A stretch of 40,649 nucleotides of DNA, taken from Batrachochytrium dendrobatidis JAM81 (taxonomy: Eukaryota; Chytridiomycota; Chytridiomycetes; Rhizophydiales). Below, one piece after another: positions 1 through 8,753 of this stretch. The position numbers were made by a program, and so were the translations under genes. The stretch spans positions 149,500 through 190,148 of the forward strand of contig NW_006281107.1 of NCBI RefSeq assembly GCF_000203795.2. The letters are read 5' to 3'. Position 1 is the first letter of the stretch. Every line of letters begins with the position of its first letter. The notes beneath the pieces were generated by a model, which worked only from the letters and a program-made list of their open reading frames with translations, had not been told where the DNA came from and searched no databases.

Positions 1-2
1 AT

Positions 3-149
3 GATATCACGCAGTATATTCAAGGTGTTCAATCACCAGCTAAAGCCAAACACTATCGAGATGAATTGACAAGTGACCGAACTCAAATCACAGCAGCATA
101 CAACAAATACATATATGAGCGGGCGTATAATCTTGGTCCTTGGCAGTGA
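3..149 (+). CDS. C-terminal end of an unrecognised protein, cut by the window edge
   Basis: An open frame enters from the left edge and runs 48 codons to a TGA at 147-149. The peptide is polar, rich in K, R, Q and Y, and ends ...YNLGPWQ; it could be the tail of a coiled-coil small secreted protein like those further right, but the N-terminus and any signal peptide lie outside the window. About 70 bp downstream there are two AATAAA-like signals (around 219-236), the same 3' arrangement seen after the gene at 6045-6842, which supports a real 3' end here. The family is not identified. The call rests on frame, composition and polyadenylation context only. Confidence 0.4.
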   Translation, partial: DITQYIQGVQSPAKAKHYRDELTSDRTQITAAYNKYIYERAYNLGPWQ

Positions 150-589
150 ATTGTGAGGTTGTGATTTTACAACAATGAGTTGCAATGCCAGTCAGATCTA
201 TGCAATTAAATGGAACTAATAAATTGAATAAATTGAATCAATCATGACAGTGATTGTTGATTATATTGACTGATTGTGTACAATTGATTGATACAAGTGA
301 TATGGATGCATGATTCGGTGTTGTTGAATCAGATCATTGCTTGATTCTGTCAATGTGATCAAATGGATTACTACAAAACTGTACATGCTCAAGTTGAATC
401 AAGTATTGAATCGAGTATTGGATTGATATTTACACAACCACAATTACAACCACAATTGCAATCAGCACAGTCTGAATATTAGACATTTGAACATCACATA
501 TCGAGTCATGGATAAATGCGAGTTGGCATATTGGACTGTTTTTGTAGTTTATTAATGATTTGATTCACGACTGTTTGAATTCAAGGCTC
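150..589. other. intergenic, no gene seen
   Basis: Contains AATAAA-type signals near 219-236 that could end the partial gene on the left and convergent sequence toward the decayed Crinkler on the minus strand. No open frame with coding character was found on either strand. Confidence 0.5.
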
Positions 590-2003
590 AATATGGATTA
601 CAACTGGATTGTCGTTGTTTCCATTTGGGATGACAAATCTGTCAATGTGTTGATTGATTCCTAGTTCATTGTCCAAATAATAATCAATTCCACCAGCAAT
701 AGTGTCCGTCACATTCGAGTTGTTGGGAAATACTTTTGATAGTTTTGGTTAGATTGAACAGTCTGGTTTAGTCAAGTAAACCAATATCTCCATAAACATG
801 TGCTGTAAAGTTGTTTCATTTGGAAAACCGCATGACGAAACAGATTCCAATACATTGGTCGATATTGATGAGACAACATTGCATATGAGTTTTTGAAGAG
901 ACAAATGTTGTGATGGAAAGCAGTTTGTGAATGTCCATTTGAATAGTATTTTTTGACCAACAGCAAAGTAAAAGCAAGTTCAAGGTCGGACGACTCCATC
1001 AATATTCCAGCCTTTTGAGTGATGAATAAGATTCCATATTTTGTTGGGTTTCCAAGTTGTCCAATCGATGATTTTTGTCAGGCATTTCTTGAGTAACAGT
1101 TTAAAACCATTTCTAATCAGATCTGAATGCTCGCTTCCAAAACAACGAGTCATACCCAACATGGAATTGTTTGATAGACAGTATTGTAGTAGATTTGCTC
1201 GAGTGGGTTCAATGTTGTTTAGACATTGTGTTTTTAGATCATCAATCGACACACACAGCGCACCAACAAGACCATCACATTCCGTTACAAGAACATGTTT
1301 CAAGGTCTCATTGTTCATGTTGTTTGGCAATCCAATAACGAGTAAATCCAGAAATTCATGGAATTCATGGAATTCACAGAGTTTGGCTGGAATAAGTAGA
1401 AAGTCACTTTTCAAGACCTGAAAGACTACCGAGTTCAACAGGACTTGAAATTCCTCCAACAAAAAGATGGTTTGATGCAATGATAAATCGCATGCTTAAT
1501 GGCAACCAACTCAACGATGCTTTGATTAAAAGTCTCCATAAACTTGTGTCTTGTAATTACTGTTGAGCATCATCAAGAAACAACAGTTTTACTTTTTCCA
1601 ATTCTATCCGTTGTTGTTTGGAACAATCAATGCATTTCCAACAAAAGTGCCGTGCAATCTTGTCCAAGAAACAAATCCAAATGACATTTGTTTGAGACTA
1701 TGTTGATACATATTAATGAATATAGGTTTTGCAGAATCAGATGAACAAGTCAATATGACAAACCGATACTCAAACCAAGTATGTGAGTTTGTCAAGTTGA
1801 TCAGGTCTTTTGAGATGATTTGTAGAAACATTGATACCATTGATCTGGATAGTTTTCTTGAAATAATTGTATGAATCAGTGATTGTTGGGTTTGAGCCAA
1901 CATCATTCTTGGATTTGATGATGATTGGATGATTGTAACAACCAACTGGATATTGAATTGAAACTGAAATCGCATTCACAGCAATGATTGGACCATTCAC
2001 TCA
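590..2003 (-). pseudogene. decayed Crinkler (CRN) NTPase/nuclease-type effector, middle and C-terminal part
   Basis: Read on the minus strand, this tract shows consecutive CRN-like stretches separated by stops and frame changes. Near 2000-1890 is a linker containing GCYNHPIIIKSKNDVG, which aligns by eye with GCYNSPLIIKSKNDVN of the CRN at 13037. At about 1592-1563 there is a Walker B-like LLFLDDAQ. From 1440 to 1080 a stretch includes IGLPNN, LVTECDGLVGAL and MTRCFGSEHSD. At about 820-600 there is a nuclease-like tail with GGIDYYLDNEL and ISRF-like HIDRF. At least four in-frame stops or shifts are visible, so it cannot encode a full protein. The 5' end is replaced by the inverted repeat at 1938-3236. 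CRNs are modular effectors with an N-terminal targeting region and NTPase plus nuclease or kinase C-termini; function here is presumed lost. Confidence 0.6.
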
Positions 2004-2543
2004 TAATCAAATCACGCAGTGGTACTGGACAAGGCGTCGCTAGTTCAGTGTCAGGAGCGTCAGTGGGTGTGAATATCAGACTGGTTTTGGGGGAACTTGA
2101 AGAAACTACAAATCCATCACTTTCAAATTATTGCCACATTGCCGATTCTTTAAAAAACGACAACTGTGTCGTGCAAATCGTAAATACTCTCCTTTCAGTC
2201 ACAGCTGGAGAATTTTCCGAGTCGAACTTCACAAACTTACCGTTCACGTTTCCCGAGGGCTCATCTGGCTCAGGCAAAAGTCAGATGGGCTTTAATATCA
2301 AAGCCAATATCGGTAATGAGAGGAGAGTGCACTATTTCCTGTTCGATCCTCCTAGCTCAACATCACAGGATATTTACCGCAACTTTCGAAACACTTCAAA
2401 GTTGTTCAGCAAGTGTTATGTGGCGGATGAGCACATGTATAGCTCTGAAGCTTCGTCTCCAAGCTGTGGCTCGTTGTTCAAAGAAAGTCTATATATTTAT
2501 GGATTTATTTTTGAACTGCTATCCGACGAAACTCAGTCATCCA
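1938..2543 (+). repeat. left arm of a 606-bp inverted repeat
   Basis: The arm matches the reverse complement of 2631-3236 over its whole length with no visible indel and roughly 15-20 mismatches by eye. The arms begin with ACAACCAACTGGATATTG and end at GAAACTCAGTCATCCA. The 87-bp spacer at 2544-2630 is unrelated on the two sides. Outside the arms similarity stops abruptly: GATTGTA on the left against GATCAACT on the right. Confidence 0.9.
1988..2542 (+). pseudogene. inverted copy of a CRN Walker A segment
   Basis: The plus-strand open frame carries HSLIIKSRSGTGQG, a Walker A-like GSSGSGKSQMGFN at about 2256-2294, and then HYFLFDPPSSTSQDIYRNF and SYEALFELLSDETQSS-like residues typical of one CRN NTPase subtype. 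It is the mirror copy of the frame on 2592-3186 and has no N-terminal domain, promoter or initiation context of its own, so I regard it as a by-product of the palindrome rather than a gene. The open frame runs to 2641 only because it continues through the spacer. Confidence 0.6.
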
Positions 2544-2591
2544 GAATAAACACTGATCTAAGTCAATGGATTTCTTGGAAAGTCATCAGTT

Positions 2592-3460
2592 TTCAAACAT
2601 CTTTGTCAGTCTTTGAATCAATACTGATCGTGGATGATTGAGTTTCGTCGGATAGCAATTTAAAAATAAATCCATAAATATATAGACTTTCTTTGAACAA
2701 CGAGCCACAGCTTGGAGACGAAGCTTCAGAGCTATACATGTGCTCATCCGCCACATAACACTTGCTGAACAACTTTGAAATGTTTTGGAAATTGCGGTAA
2801 ATATCCTGTGATGTTGAGCTAGGAGGATCAAACAGGAAATAGTGCACTCTCCTCTTATTACCGATATTGGCTTTGATATTAAAGCCCATCTGACTCTTTC
2901 CTGAGCCAGACGAGCCTTTGAGAAACGTGAGTGGTAAGTTTGTGAAGTTCGACTCGGAAAGTTCTCCAGCTGTGACTGAAAGGAGAGTATTTACGATTTG
3001 CACGACACAGTTGTCGTTTTTTAAAGAATCGGCAATGTGGCAATAATTTGAAAGCGATGGATTTGTAGTTTCTTCAAGTTCCCCCAAAACCAGTCTGATA
3101 TTCACACCCACTGACGCTCCTGACACTGAACTAGCGACGCCTTGTCCAGTACCACTGCGTGATTTGATTATGAGTGAATGGTCCAATCATTGCTGTGAAT
3201 GCGATTTCAGTTTCAATTCAATATCCAGTTGGTTGTAGTTGATCTCGACTTGATCCATCACATAGTGGAGTGATGAGTTCCGAGTCAGTGTTACCGAGAA
3301 GCGACCCTGGTCTTGCTTGAAAGGCTGCAATTAGTGTTGAAACATCGTCAAGTGGTCTTTTGCTATCCAATTCTCCATCAAAGTGAGTTTCTATTTCCAT
3401 TGGTTGGTTGTTGAGGTATTGAATGTAAAGTGTTTTCCATTTAGTTTGTAAAAGAGACAA
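2592..3460 (-). pseudogene. decayed CRN: N-terminal domain and Walker A segment
   Basis: On minus, 3460-3237 encodes a CRN-type N-terminal domain (KTLYIQYLNNQPMEIET, then LDDVSTLIAAFQA) comparable to the N-terminus at 13037. About 50 bp of the inverted-repeat arm, read antisense (3236-3187), then interrupts it with stops. From 3186 to 2592 the frame reopens with HSLIIKSRSGTG, a Walker A GSSGSGKS and the following NTPase residues, ending at TISIDSKTDKDV before the mirror copy. The only ATG in a suitable place (3440) is out of frame with the domain by one base. The tract is therefore broken three ways: start, arm junction and truncated NTPase. Its upstream flank is homologous to that of the 13037 CRN, which shows that the promoter side is original. 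Confidence 0.6.
2631..3236 (-). repeat. right arm of the 606-bp inverted repeat
   Basis: Mirror of 1938-2543. Both arms contain the same chimaeric junction: antisense of the linker seen at 1938-2003 joined directly to HSLIIKSRSG-coding sequence. A shared junction means the join existed before the arm was copied. Confidence 0.9.
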
Positions 3461-3500
3461 AATTGGACTTTAAATCCAAAATTTAATGGCGTGTGAAGAA

Positions 3501-3514
3501 TGAGACAAATTCAC
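3501..3514 (-). promoter_or_regulatory. CRN upstream element GTGAATTTGTCTCA, single copy
   Basis: On the minus strand this is GTGAATTTGTCTCA, about 60 bp upstream of the presumed start of the decayed CRN. The identical 14-mer occurs as a perfect dyad 45-87 bp upstream of the CRN at 13037. A related TGTCTCAC cluster lies upstream of the CRN at 32215. Confidence 0.45.
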
Positions 3515-4070
3515 ACTTTGAATTAAGCAATTTTGTGTGAAATTAAAACTGTCAAATTAAACATTTGTCATGTGTTTATTTGTATTGTTCAATCGAGTGT
3601 CAATTCAACTCAACAATTGATTACGTCATTCATATAATGACTCGAGTCTTTTATTCAACATTTTAATATTCAATTATTGTTAATCAGTCAATTGTTGGAT
3701 TGGTAAATGTGTTACAAAACATGCATTTATATGCTGAATCTGACAAGTGAATAATGATTGTTCCAATCAACAATTGGATTGAACTGACTGCAATATTATC
3801 ATTGATTGCAGTTACTGTTGACCAATACACTGTAATACATTGACAGTTTTGACATCAACATTGTCATTCATGTCAAGTTGTGTGTAGTTGCTAATATTAC
3901 ACCACAACAATAATGTGCCAACTTTCGAGTCCTGTGATACACCGTTTCAACTATGACCGGATCGATGTTGATCACTTGTCAATACACGGGTCAGTTGTAT
4001 AATCGTACAACTGTTGGTTAACCAATGTTTGACTGTCAATATTTGAATCATGAATATTGTCCAACATAAT
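3510..4070 (-). repeat. CRN upstream flank, inverted relative to 12490-12960
   Basis: By eye this tract is closely similar to the reverse complement of about 12490-12960, in order and with small indels: CGAGTC near 3640, ATGCATTTA near 3722, TTGACCAATACACTGTAATACATTGACAGTTTTGACATC near 3820, and GTTGGTTAACCAATG near 4012. Each copy sits immediately upstream of a CRN start, so this is a duplicated CRN promoter flank. Confidence 0.8.
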
Positions 4071-5620
4071 CGTCGCTAACATTGTCGTTTGATTGCCTTG
4101 TTCTATGAATAATCATTGTAATGTCATTTGTTCAGTTGTTGTTGGTTTATTGAAACCATGTCACAATTCTTGATATATTGCACATAATCTTGTAATTGTT
4201 GGTGTTGTCTGTAGTAATTCTGTCAATGTATACGAATGTCACTTGTTGCTAATTGGTAGTTGTTTATGATTAATACACAACCGATCAGGTTTGGTGACCA
4301 TTCTATGCACATATATATTTGACATTATATCGGACTGTTATGTTGTTTGATCCAATAGTAGTATATGTCAGTCATACTATAATACTACATGTTTGTTGCA
4401 ATATCCATACAACCTATATCCAAAACTGCACAAACACTGTCATTCAAGATTGATGAGTATGCAATCACAAATGAATCCAACGCATTTTTGCTGTATATAG
4501 TTGTATTGAGTGTTGTGTCTGTTGACTTGACTGTTGGCTTGACTAGATCTGATATTACACGGGCTATTCAACAATTGTATTGAATTCCGGTTAGTATCGA
4601 GTAGTTTGAATTGTTCAAGTAGTCAAGTTGCTTGGTTTGCAATGTGTTGTGTCCAGGAATTACTTGCAATCCAACCATCACCAAACCACAAGTTAACAAC
4701 ACCAAATGATATATGACTGGTTATATTAACACATTGCAAACACTCGACGAATTAGCCATGAATCAGGTTCAATCATCAATCGCAAATATTGGAAAAGTGT
4801 GTATTCCTGGTTTAGTTGATGATGATCCGAGTATGCGGTATTCGTCACAGTTTGATTTGGTCCAAACAGGTTTTGTAATGGTTTCAACAATGTCTGATGA
4901 ATGACATGCTACAATCACAGTATATTGATATTACCGCATGATACAACTGTTTGGCTGACCAAACGACTCGAATGTTGATGGATTATTATGCCAATCGACT
5001 GTTTTGACCTGATATCACCACACTTGACATGCCAACACATGCGACATATGATGGAGTGTATAATTGCAGTTTGATTGATTCAATGTTGTGTTACGACATG
5101 TGTTACAACATCAGTCACCATGTGTAATATAGTTTGTATATCCAACAACACATTAGAGTGATTGATTGTCGTTCCGATCGATCGAATGTCAATATGTTTG
5201 TACAACAGTTTGGTAAAACCGATTGTCCATGGATTATTATCACATGAGTCAATGCTGACCTGATTTGCGATATTCAGTGTTGTTGGAATATCAACACAAC
5301 ATCAACACCAAACATCAGATCGACACTGCACGTTGATGTTGATGAATGCAACATGAATATTGAAACAATGCATCATAATGCGTACAAGTCGCAGATTGCA
5401 GTTCAAACTCAATGCAAAATACACATTGTTACAGTTTGGTCATGAATATCATCAACAAATGTGTGTACAGAGTTGTATTGACAATATTGACAGTCAAACT
5501 CAATACATGAATGTGGGTTCAAACTTGATGATTGTACAATGTATGATTATTAAGAGTGCACAAAGTGTAGATTCAACACTACAGTCTGATTGTGTGCCAT
5601 GATGGCTGTTGTATATTGAA
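4071..5620. other. intergenic, repeat-derived, no gene seen
   Basis: The short open frames here (for example 4389-4583 and 4713-4904) have no recognisable domain, no paralogue under protein constraint and the same composition as surrounding DNA, so none is called. The tract contains the inverted-repeat copy at 4962-5345 and a second segment (about 5450-5560) similar in inverse orientation to 9800-9905. Confidence 0.5.
4962..5345 (+). repeat. intergenic repeat, inverted copy at 39106-39495
   Basis: Sequence from GACTCGAATGTTGATGG through ACACATGCGACATATGATGG, TGTCCATGGATTATTATCAC and CAACATCAACACC matches the reverse complement of 39106-39495 with scattered differences. No protein-coding signal is conserved between the copies. 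Confidence 0.8.
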
Positions 5621-5748
5621 CACGCAATGCAGTCAATGTGTAGTAACTATTACATATTGCAGTGCAAATCAAAGTCATTGCAGGATGAATACCGAAGGAA
5701 TCCATTTGACATGAATACGGTTGTAAAACAAAGTGTCTGTGGCCATAA

Positions 5749-5763
5749 CACCCTTGAAGGGTG
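5749..5763 (+). promoter_or_regulatory. CACCCTTGAAGGGTG palindrome
   Basis: A perfect 15-bp dyad 27 bp upstream of the TATA-like element at 5791. It belongs to the CCCT...AGGG dyad family found upstream of the other secreted genes and the proteases here. In the inverted paralogue (31596-31610) one arm is degraded to CACCCTTCATGAGTG. Confidence 0.5.
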
Positions 5764-5790
5764 ATTTCCAAGAAATTTGATAAAAGGGTC

Positions 5791-5802
5791 ATAAAAGCAT
5801 AG
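5791..5802 (+). promoter_or_regulatory. TATA-like element ATAAAAGCATAG
   Basis: The same string, extended as TATAAAAGCATAG, lies upstream of the secreted gene at 10919 (10823-10835), and it is conserved in the inverted paralogue at 31557-31569. It is about 245 bp from the ATG, so either the leader is long or it contains an unrecognised intron. Confidence 0.45.
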
Positions 5803-6044
5803 TTCAATTGGCGCGAAATCAAATTGGTTAATATGATATTGTGGATAGGGAGCACCACATTGTCTAGTTTGACAGTTGCTCATTACAAGCAATCAAGTGA
5901 TCATGTGTTGTTGGTTAACCTAAAAGGGTTAGGGTTGGTTTGCTATACAAAAAATACAAATACAATCGATTACGTTCAATATTTTAATCGACACCAGTCT
6001 CAACACTACTTTCTACTAGTCGTTTAAACCCATTGACCAATCTA

Positions 6045-6842
6045 ATGAAATTGGTTGATATTTTATTCGTACTGAGCGCAGCAGCAACTGCCAATGCAAT
6101 ACTGATACCGGCTGATAACGATGGTTCACCACAAGCATCAAGCACTTCCAGTCAAGTGTCCGTTTCAACCAATGAGCCTAATCCAGGAACTTCCAATGAA
6201 TACCAGCAAGAATCAATGGATTTGAGTATTCACAACCGAATCCAGCAACGGCCAATGTATCAACCCAATCCAAATACTCCCGGTCCAAACCAGCGACCAA
6301 CTGTGATTGTATTTGGTCCAAATGTTCTCAAACAAGGCCGAAAACGCATAATTGATTTAACCACTTCCGACCAAGACCAACAACAACCAACAGATGTAGC
6401 TGGACCGAGCACTCCCAAACGAGGTCAAACACAACCAATTGATCAGCCCAGCCCAAGTACTTCCAACCAAAACCAGCAACAGCCAATGGACAAAGTCGAG
6501 CCAGGCAATACTGCTTCAAATCAAGTGACTGAATTAAGTGAAAAAGATCAGAAAACCTTTGATAGTTTAAAACAAAAGCTTGTAGCGTCTAAAGAATTAC
6601 GAAACAAAAAACGCAAAGAATATTATGGATCTATGGCTCTTGGATTCAAACAATGGTCAGTGTTAGAAAAAGGTGAACAGATATCTGGATTAAGGTACGA
6701 TCCAAAGGTTGAAAAGCAATTGAAACAAGAGTATGAAGCGGCAGGAATAAAAGTAACCGGTACCAGACGAAATTTGAAAAGGTTTATGAGAAAGCATGGT
6801 TTAGAATTTGAAGAACCTAATTCAGATTCAGATTCAGATTGA
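6045..6842 (+). CDS. small secreted protein with Q/P-rich repeats, IIDLT motif and basic coiled C-terminus
   Basis: 265 residues. I start at ATG 6045 because the in-frame codon at 6033 is TTG; the protein then begins with a clear signal peptide (MKLVDILFVLSAAATANA). Residues 20-150 are low-complexity Q/P/S/T/N, with repeated QQQP and PSTS units. Residues 98-106 read GRKRIIDLT, a basic patch next to a SUMO-interaction-type hydrophobic core. Residues from about 165 are predicted helical and strongly basic (NKKRKEYY, RRNLKRFMRKHG), and the tail is acidic, ending in SDSDSD. Two AATAAA signals follow the stop. The family is not known to me by function; the architecture fits a lineage-specific secreted effector candidate. 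A paralogue at 30553-31320 shares almost the entire sequence but lacks the SD tail. Confidence 0.8.
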   Translation: MKLVDILFVLSAAATANAILIPADNDGSPQASSTSSQVSVSTNEPNPGTSNEYQQESMDLSIHNRIQQRPMYQPNPNTPGPNQRPTVIVFGPNVLKQGRKRIIDLTTSDQDQQQPTDVAGPSTPKRGQTQPIDQPSPSTSNQNQQQPMDKVEPGNTASNQVTELSEKDQKTFDSLKQKLVASKELRNKKRKEYYGSMALGFKQWSVLEKGEQISGLRYDPKVEKQLKQEYEAAGIKVTGTRRNLKRFMRKHGLEFEEPNSDSDSD

Positions 6843-6851
6843 TAATGTGTC

Positions 6852-6873
6852 AATAAATTTGATTTTGAATAAA
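6852..6873 (+). terminator. tandem polyadenylation signals
   Basis: AATAAA at 6852-6857 and 6868-6873, 10-31 bp after the stop of the secreted gene. The second is conserved in the inverted paralogue. Confidence 0.55.
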
Positions 6874-7099
6874 TTTAAACTTTTTGATATGTTGGTGTTT
6901 GTCGAGTATCGTGAATGAGTCAACAACCATATCATTGATTGCATACTGTGTTGGGTATTACATCAACAGTTATTGGATTGTTGATTGATACATTGACACG
7001 GCTTGTTCCATATACATCAATGACATGATAACAACTGGTTTTACTTGCAACTATCAGTCAGACTTGCAATCACTTGTCAGTTGTATGATATCACAAACT

Positions 7100-7362
7100 T
7101 GTTAGAAATTAATGTAGGACATTAGTGGTATATACCATTGTAATGGGAATTAGAGTGTTGGATGTGCAGTCTGTTGACTTGTACTGTATTTGGGTTACAA
7201 TCACCAATTGTGATCATTCTAACCTCTGATAAAAGATTTGTGGTAATTAGGGACTCAATAATGATACTTGAGCGAGAACCCGCATACGTTGATATCTTTT
7301 CTTCTACCTTATCAACCCACTTTCTTTCCCTTTCTCTAATAAATAACGCAATTAGTTAGCTG
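7100..7362 (+). mobile_element. LTR-like remnant starting TGTTAGAA
   Basis: The block begins TGTTAGAAATTAATG exactly where similarity between the 6-kb and 31-kb duplicates ends. It includes a pyrimidine-rich tract (7300-7335) followed by AATAAA at 7339. TTCTAACC at 7217-7224 is close to the inverse of the first eight bases, but I see no target duplication and no clean right end, so the boundary and class are uncertain. Confidence 0.25.
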
Positions 7363-7798
7363 GTTCATTCCTTCACATCTTCAATCAACTGCAACACACT
7401 TCTCAACTATAATGATTATCGATATGTCGTCAAACATCTACACCCCATTAGTATATCTGATCATATTGCACCAATCGACCAGTATACGATCATTGGATAC
7501 ATCAACATATGCATAATGACCATATTGTTGGCATTGTATATTCAACATGTGATACTTGACACTTGACAGAGTTGATACTGCGACTGATGTGTGTGATCAG
7601 TCAGGCTATTGATGCAACCATTTTGACACCACAATCAACTGTGTTGTATTGTATTGGGAATACAAGTGTCAATGTACAATATGATATAATGTCAACCAAG
7701 ACTGTGAAATGATCAGATATAATGCATGCACATACAAATTTATTGTAAATTAAATCAGAAATAGAATTGAATCGGTTGAAACGAGTCCAGATTAACAT
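7363..7798. other. intergenic 3' flank of the minus-strand secreted gene
   Basis: No gene seen. The tract 7459-7760 is a diverged direct copy of 26577-27035 and contains the dispersed GATCATATTGCACCAATC string at 7461. A 55-bp stretch at 7363-7420 is an inverted match to about 31797-31855. AATTTATTG/AATTAAA at 7735-7750 is a plausible 3' end context for the gene on minus. Confidence 0.5.
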
Positions 7799-8656
7799 TC
7801 AAATCAATGGTTCAAGATCCTCACGTTTGGGTCGCTGAAAGAGTGATTTCAATCCATCCATAAGCTTGGAAACCCTTTTCCGTTTATTGGGTGGAGCTTC
7901 CTGTTCAGAGGATCCAGATCCAGATGGTGTATTTGATGACGATTGCGAGTCTTGACGTTGTTGATCACTAGGATTTTGATATTCTTGATCACTAGGGTTT
8001 TGGTCAACACTCTCGTATTTTAATAATTGTTGTTCAAGGTAATCTTTAACGGAAGGCGCTTCTTTGATAAGAAAAGTTTGGTGAGGAACTGCTGCAATAT
8101 TCACAGGGGTTCCGAAAACGAGACCCACAATCCGTTTATCGGTTTTCCATTTTTTTTCTACAAGACGACCAATCTCGGACTGGCACGCCTCAAGATCTTT
8201 TCGAAATTTGGCAAATTTGGATCTTTGGTGTTCAAGATCAAGCTTAGCCTTTTGAACTATATCATTGTGTTTTGAACTGCCACCGTTTCTTCGAGATTGA
8301 TATTCCAGAACTTCAATCTTACCTTTCAAGTTTATTACCACTTCATATTGACTATCATATCGAGATTTTAACGGGCAATATATTTTTCTTTGCTGATTAC
8401 GACCATCCTTTATCTCTACGTATTTGTCGAGCAAATGCTTGACGTTACCTGGAAGTGGGTCAAGACCACTTATACCTATACCTTTTGTACTGGGAATGAA
8501 GGTTGAAGTGCTAGCCTCAGTACTTGTAGTTGCACTGGGAATGAAGGTTGAAGTGCTAGACTCGGTACTTGTAGTTGCACTGGGATCAATTGGATTGGCA
8601 ATAGTAACCGAGCATGCAAGCAGGATTGATGACAATACAGCAACTGCGAGTTTCAT
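7799..8656 (-). CDS. small secreted protein, Ser/Thr-rich stalk plus coiled coil and basic tail
   Basis: 285 residues from ATG 8656; the longer frame to 8677 would start on TTG. It has a strong signal peptide (MKLAVAVLSSILLACSVTIA). Residues 23-55 contain two 15-residue copies of an ATTSTE(S/A)STSTFIPS unit. Residues 60-200 are charged and helix-forming, with probable coiled coil (EVLEYQSRR, KLDLEHQRSKFAKFRKDLE). The C-terminal 60 residues are Q/S/P-rich and include PNKRKRV (residues 256-262), which resembles a monopartite nuclear localisation signal. The promoter has TATAAATA 57-64 bp upstream of the ATG and a CCCTT...AAGGG dyad beyond it. The paralogue at 27087-27974 shares the N-terminus closely and the rest only in pattern. 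No enzymatic domain is visible; I infer a secreted effector-type protein, function unknown. Confidence 0.8.
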   Translation of the reverse strand: MKLAVAVLSSILLACSVTIANPIDPSATTSTESSTSTFIPSATTSTEASTSTFIPSTKGIGISGLDPLPGNVKHLLDKYVEIKDGRNQQRKIYCPLKSRYDSQYEVVINLKGKIEVLEYQSRRNGGSSKHNDIVQKAKLDLEHQRSKFAKFRKDLEACQSEIGRLVEKKWKTDKRIVGLVFGTPVNIAAVPHQTFLIKEAPSVKDYLEQQLLKYESVDQNPSDQEYQNPSDQQRQDSQSSSNTPSGSGSSEQEAPPNKRKRVSKLMDGLKSLFQRPKREDLEPLI

Positions 8657-8712
8657 TTTATTGGTTTGGTTGAGCAAGTTGTAATGTCATTCAACAAGCC
8701 AGTTTTGAACTG

Positions 8713-8720
8713 TATTTATA
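8713..8720 (-). promoter_or_regulatory. TATA box (TATAAATA)
   Basis: On minus the sequence is TATAAATA, 57-64 bp upstream of the ATG at 8656. The same element at the same distance (57-67 bp) precedes the starts at 22184, 27974 and 37128. Confidence 0.65.
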
Positions 8721-8753
8721 TCCATTACTGAATAAATAACATTAAAAGCATAT

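Larger units (their letters stand above)
5600..7095 (+). repeat. segmental duplication carrying secreted gene, inverted copy at 30296-31760
   Basis: The whole unit (upstream flank, promoter, gene and 3' flank down to CTTGCAATCACTTGTCAGTTG at about 7063-7083) is found in reverse orientation at 30296-31760. Similarity in both copies ends at a TGTTA: on the right copy this is the edge of an LTR, on the left copy the start of another LTR-like block. Confidence 0.85.

Noticed and set aside
1988..2641. A 217-codon plus-strand frame with a P-loop, as a separate gene
   Set aside because: It is one arm of the palindrome plus the spacer, lacks an N-terminal domain and promoter, and its mirror copy is part of the CRN relic.
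5824..6027. A 67-codon open frame directly upstream of the secreted gene, also open in the inverted paralogue (with an indel of a multiple of three)
   Set aside because: Most base differences between the two copies change the residue, so there is no sign of protein constraint. The shared frame is explained by the recent duplication.
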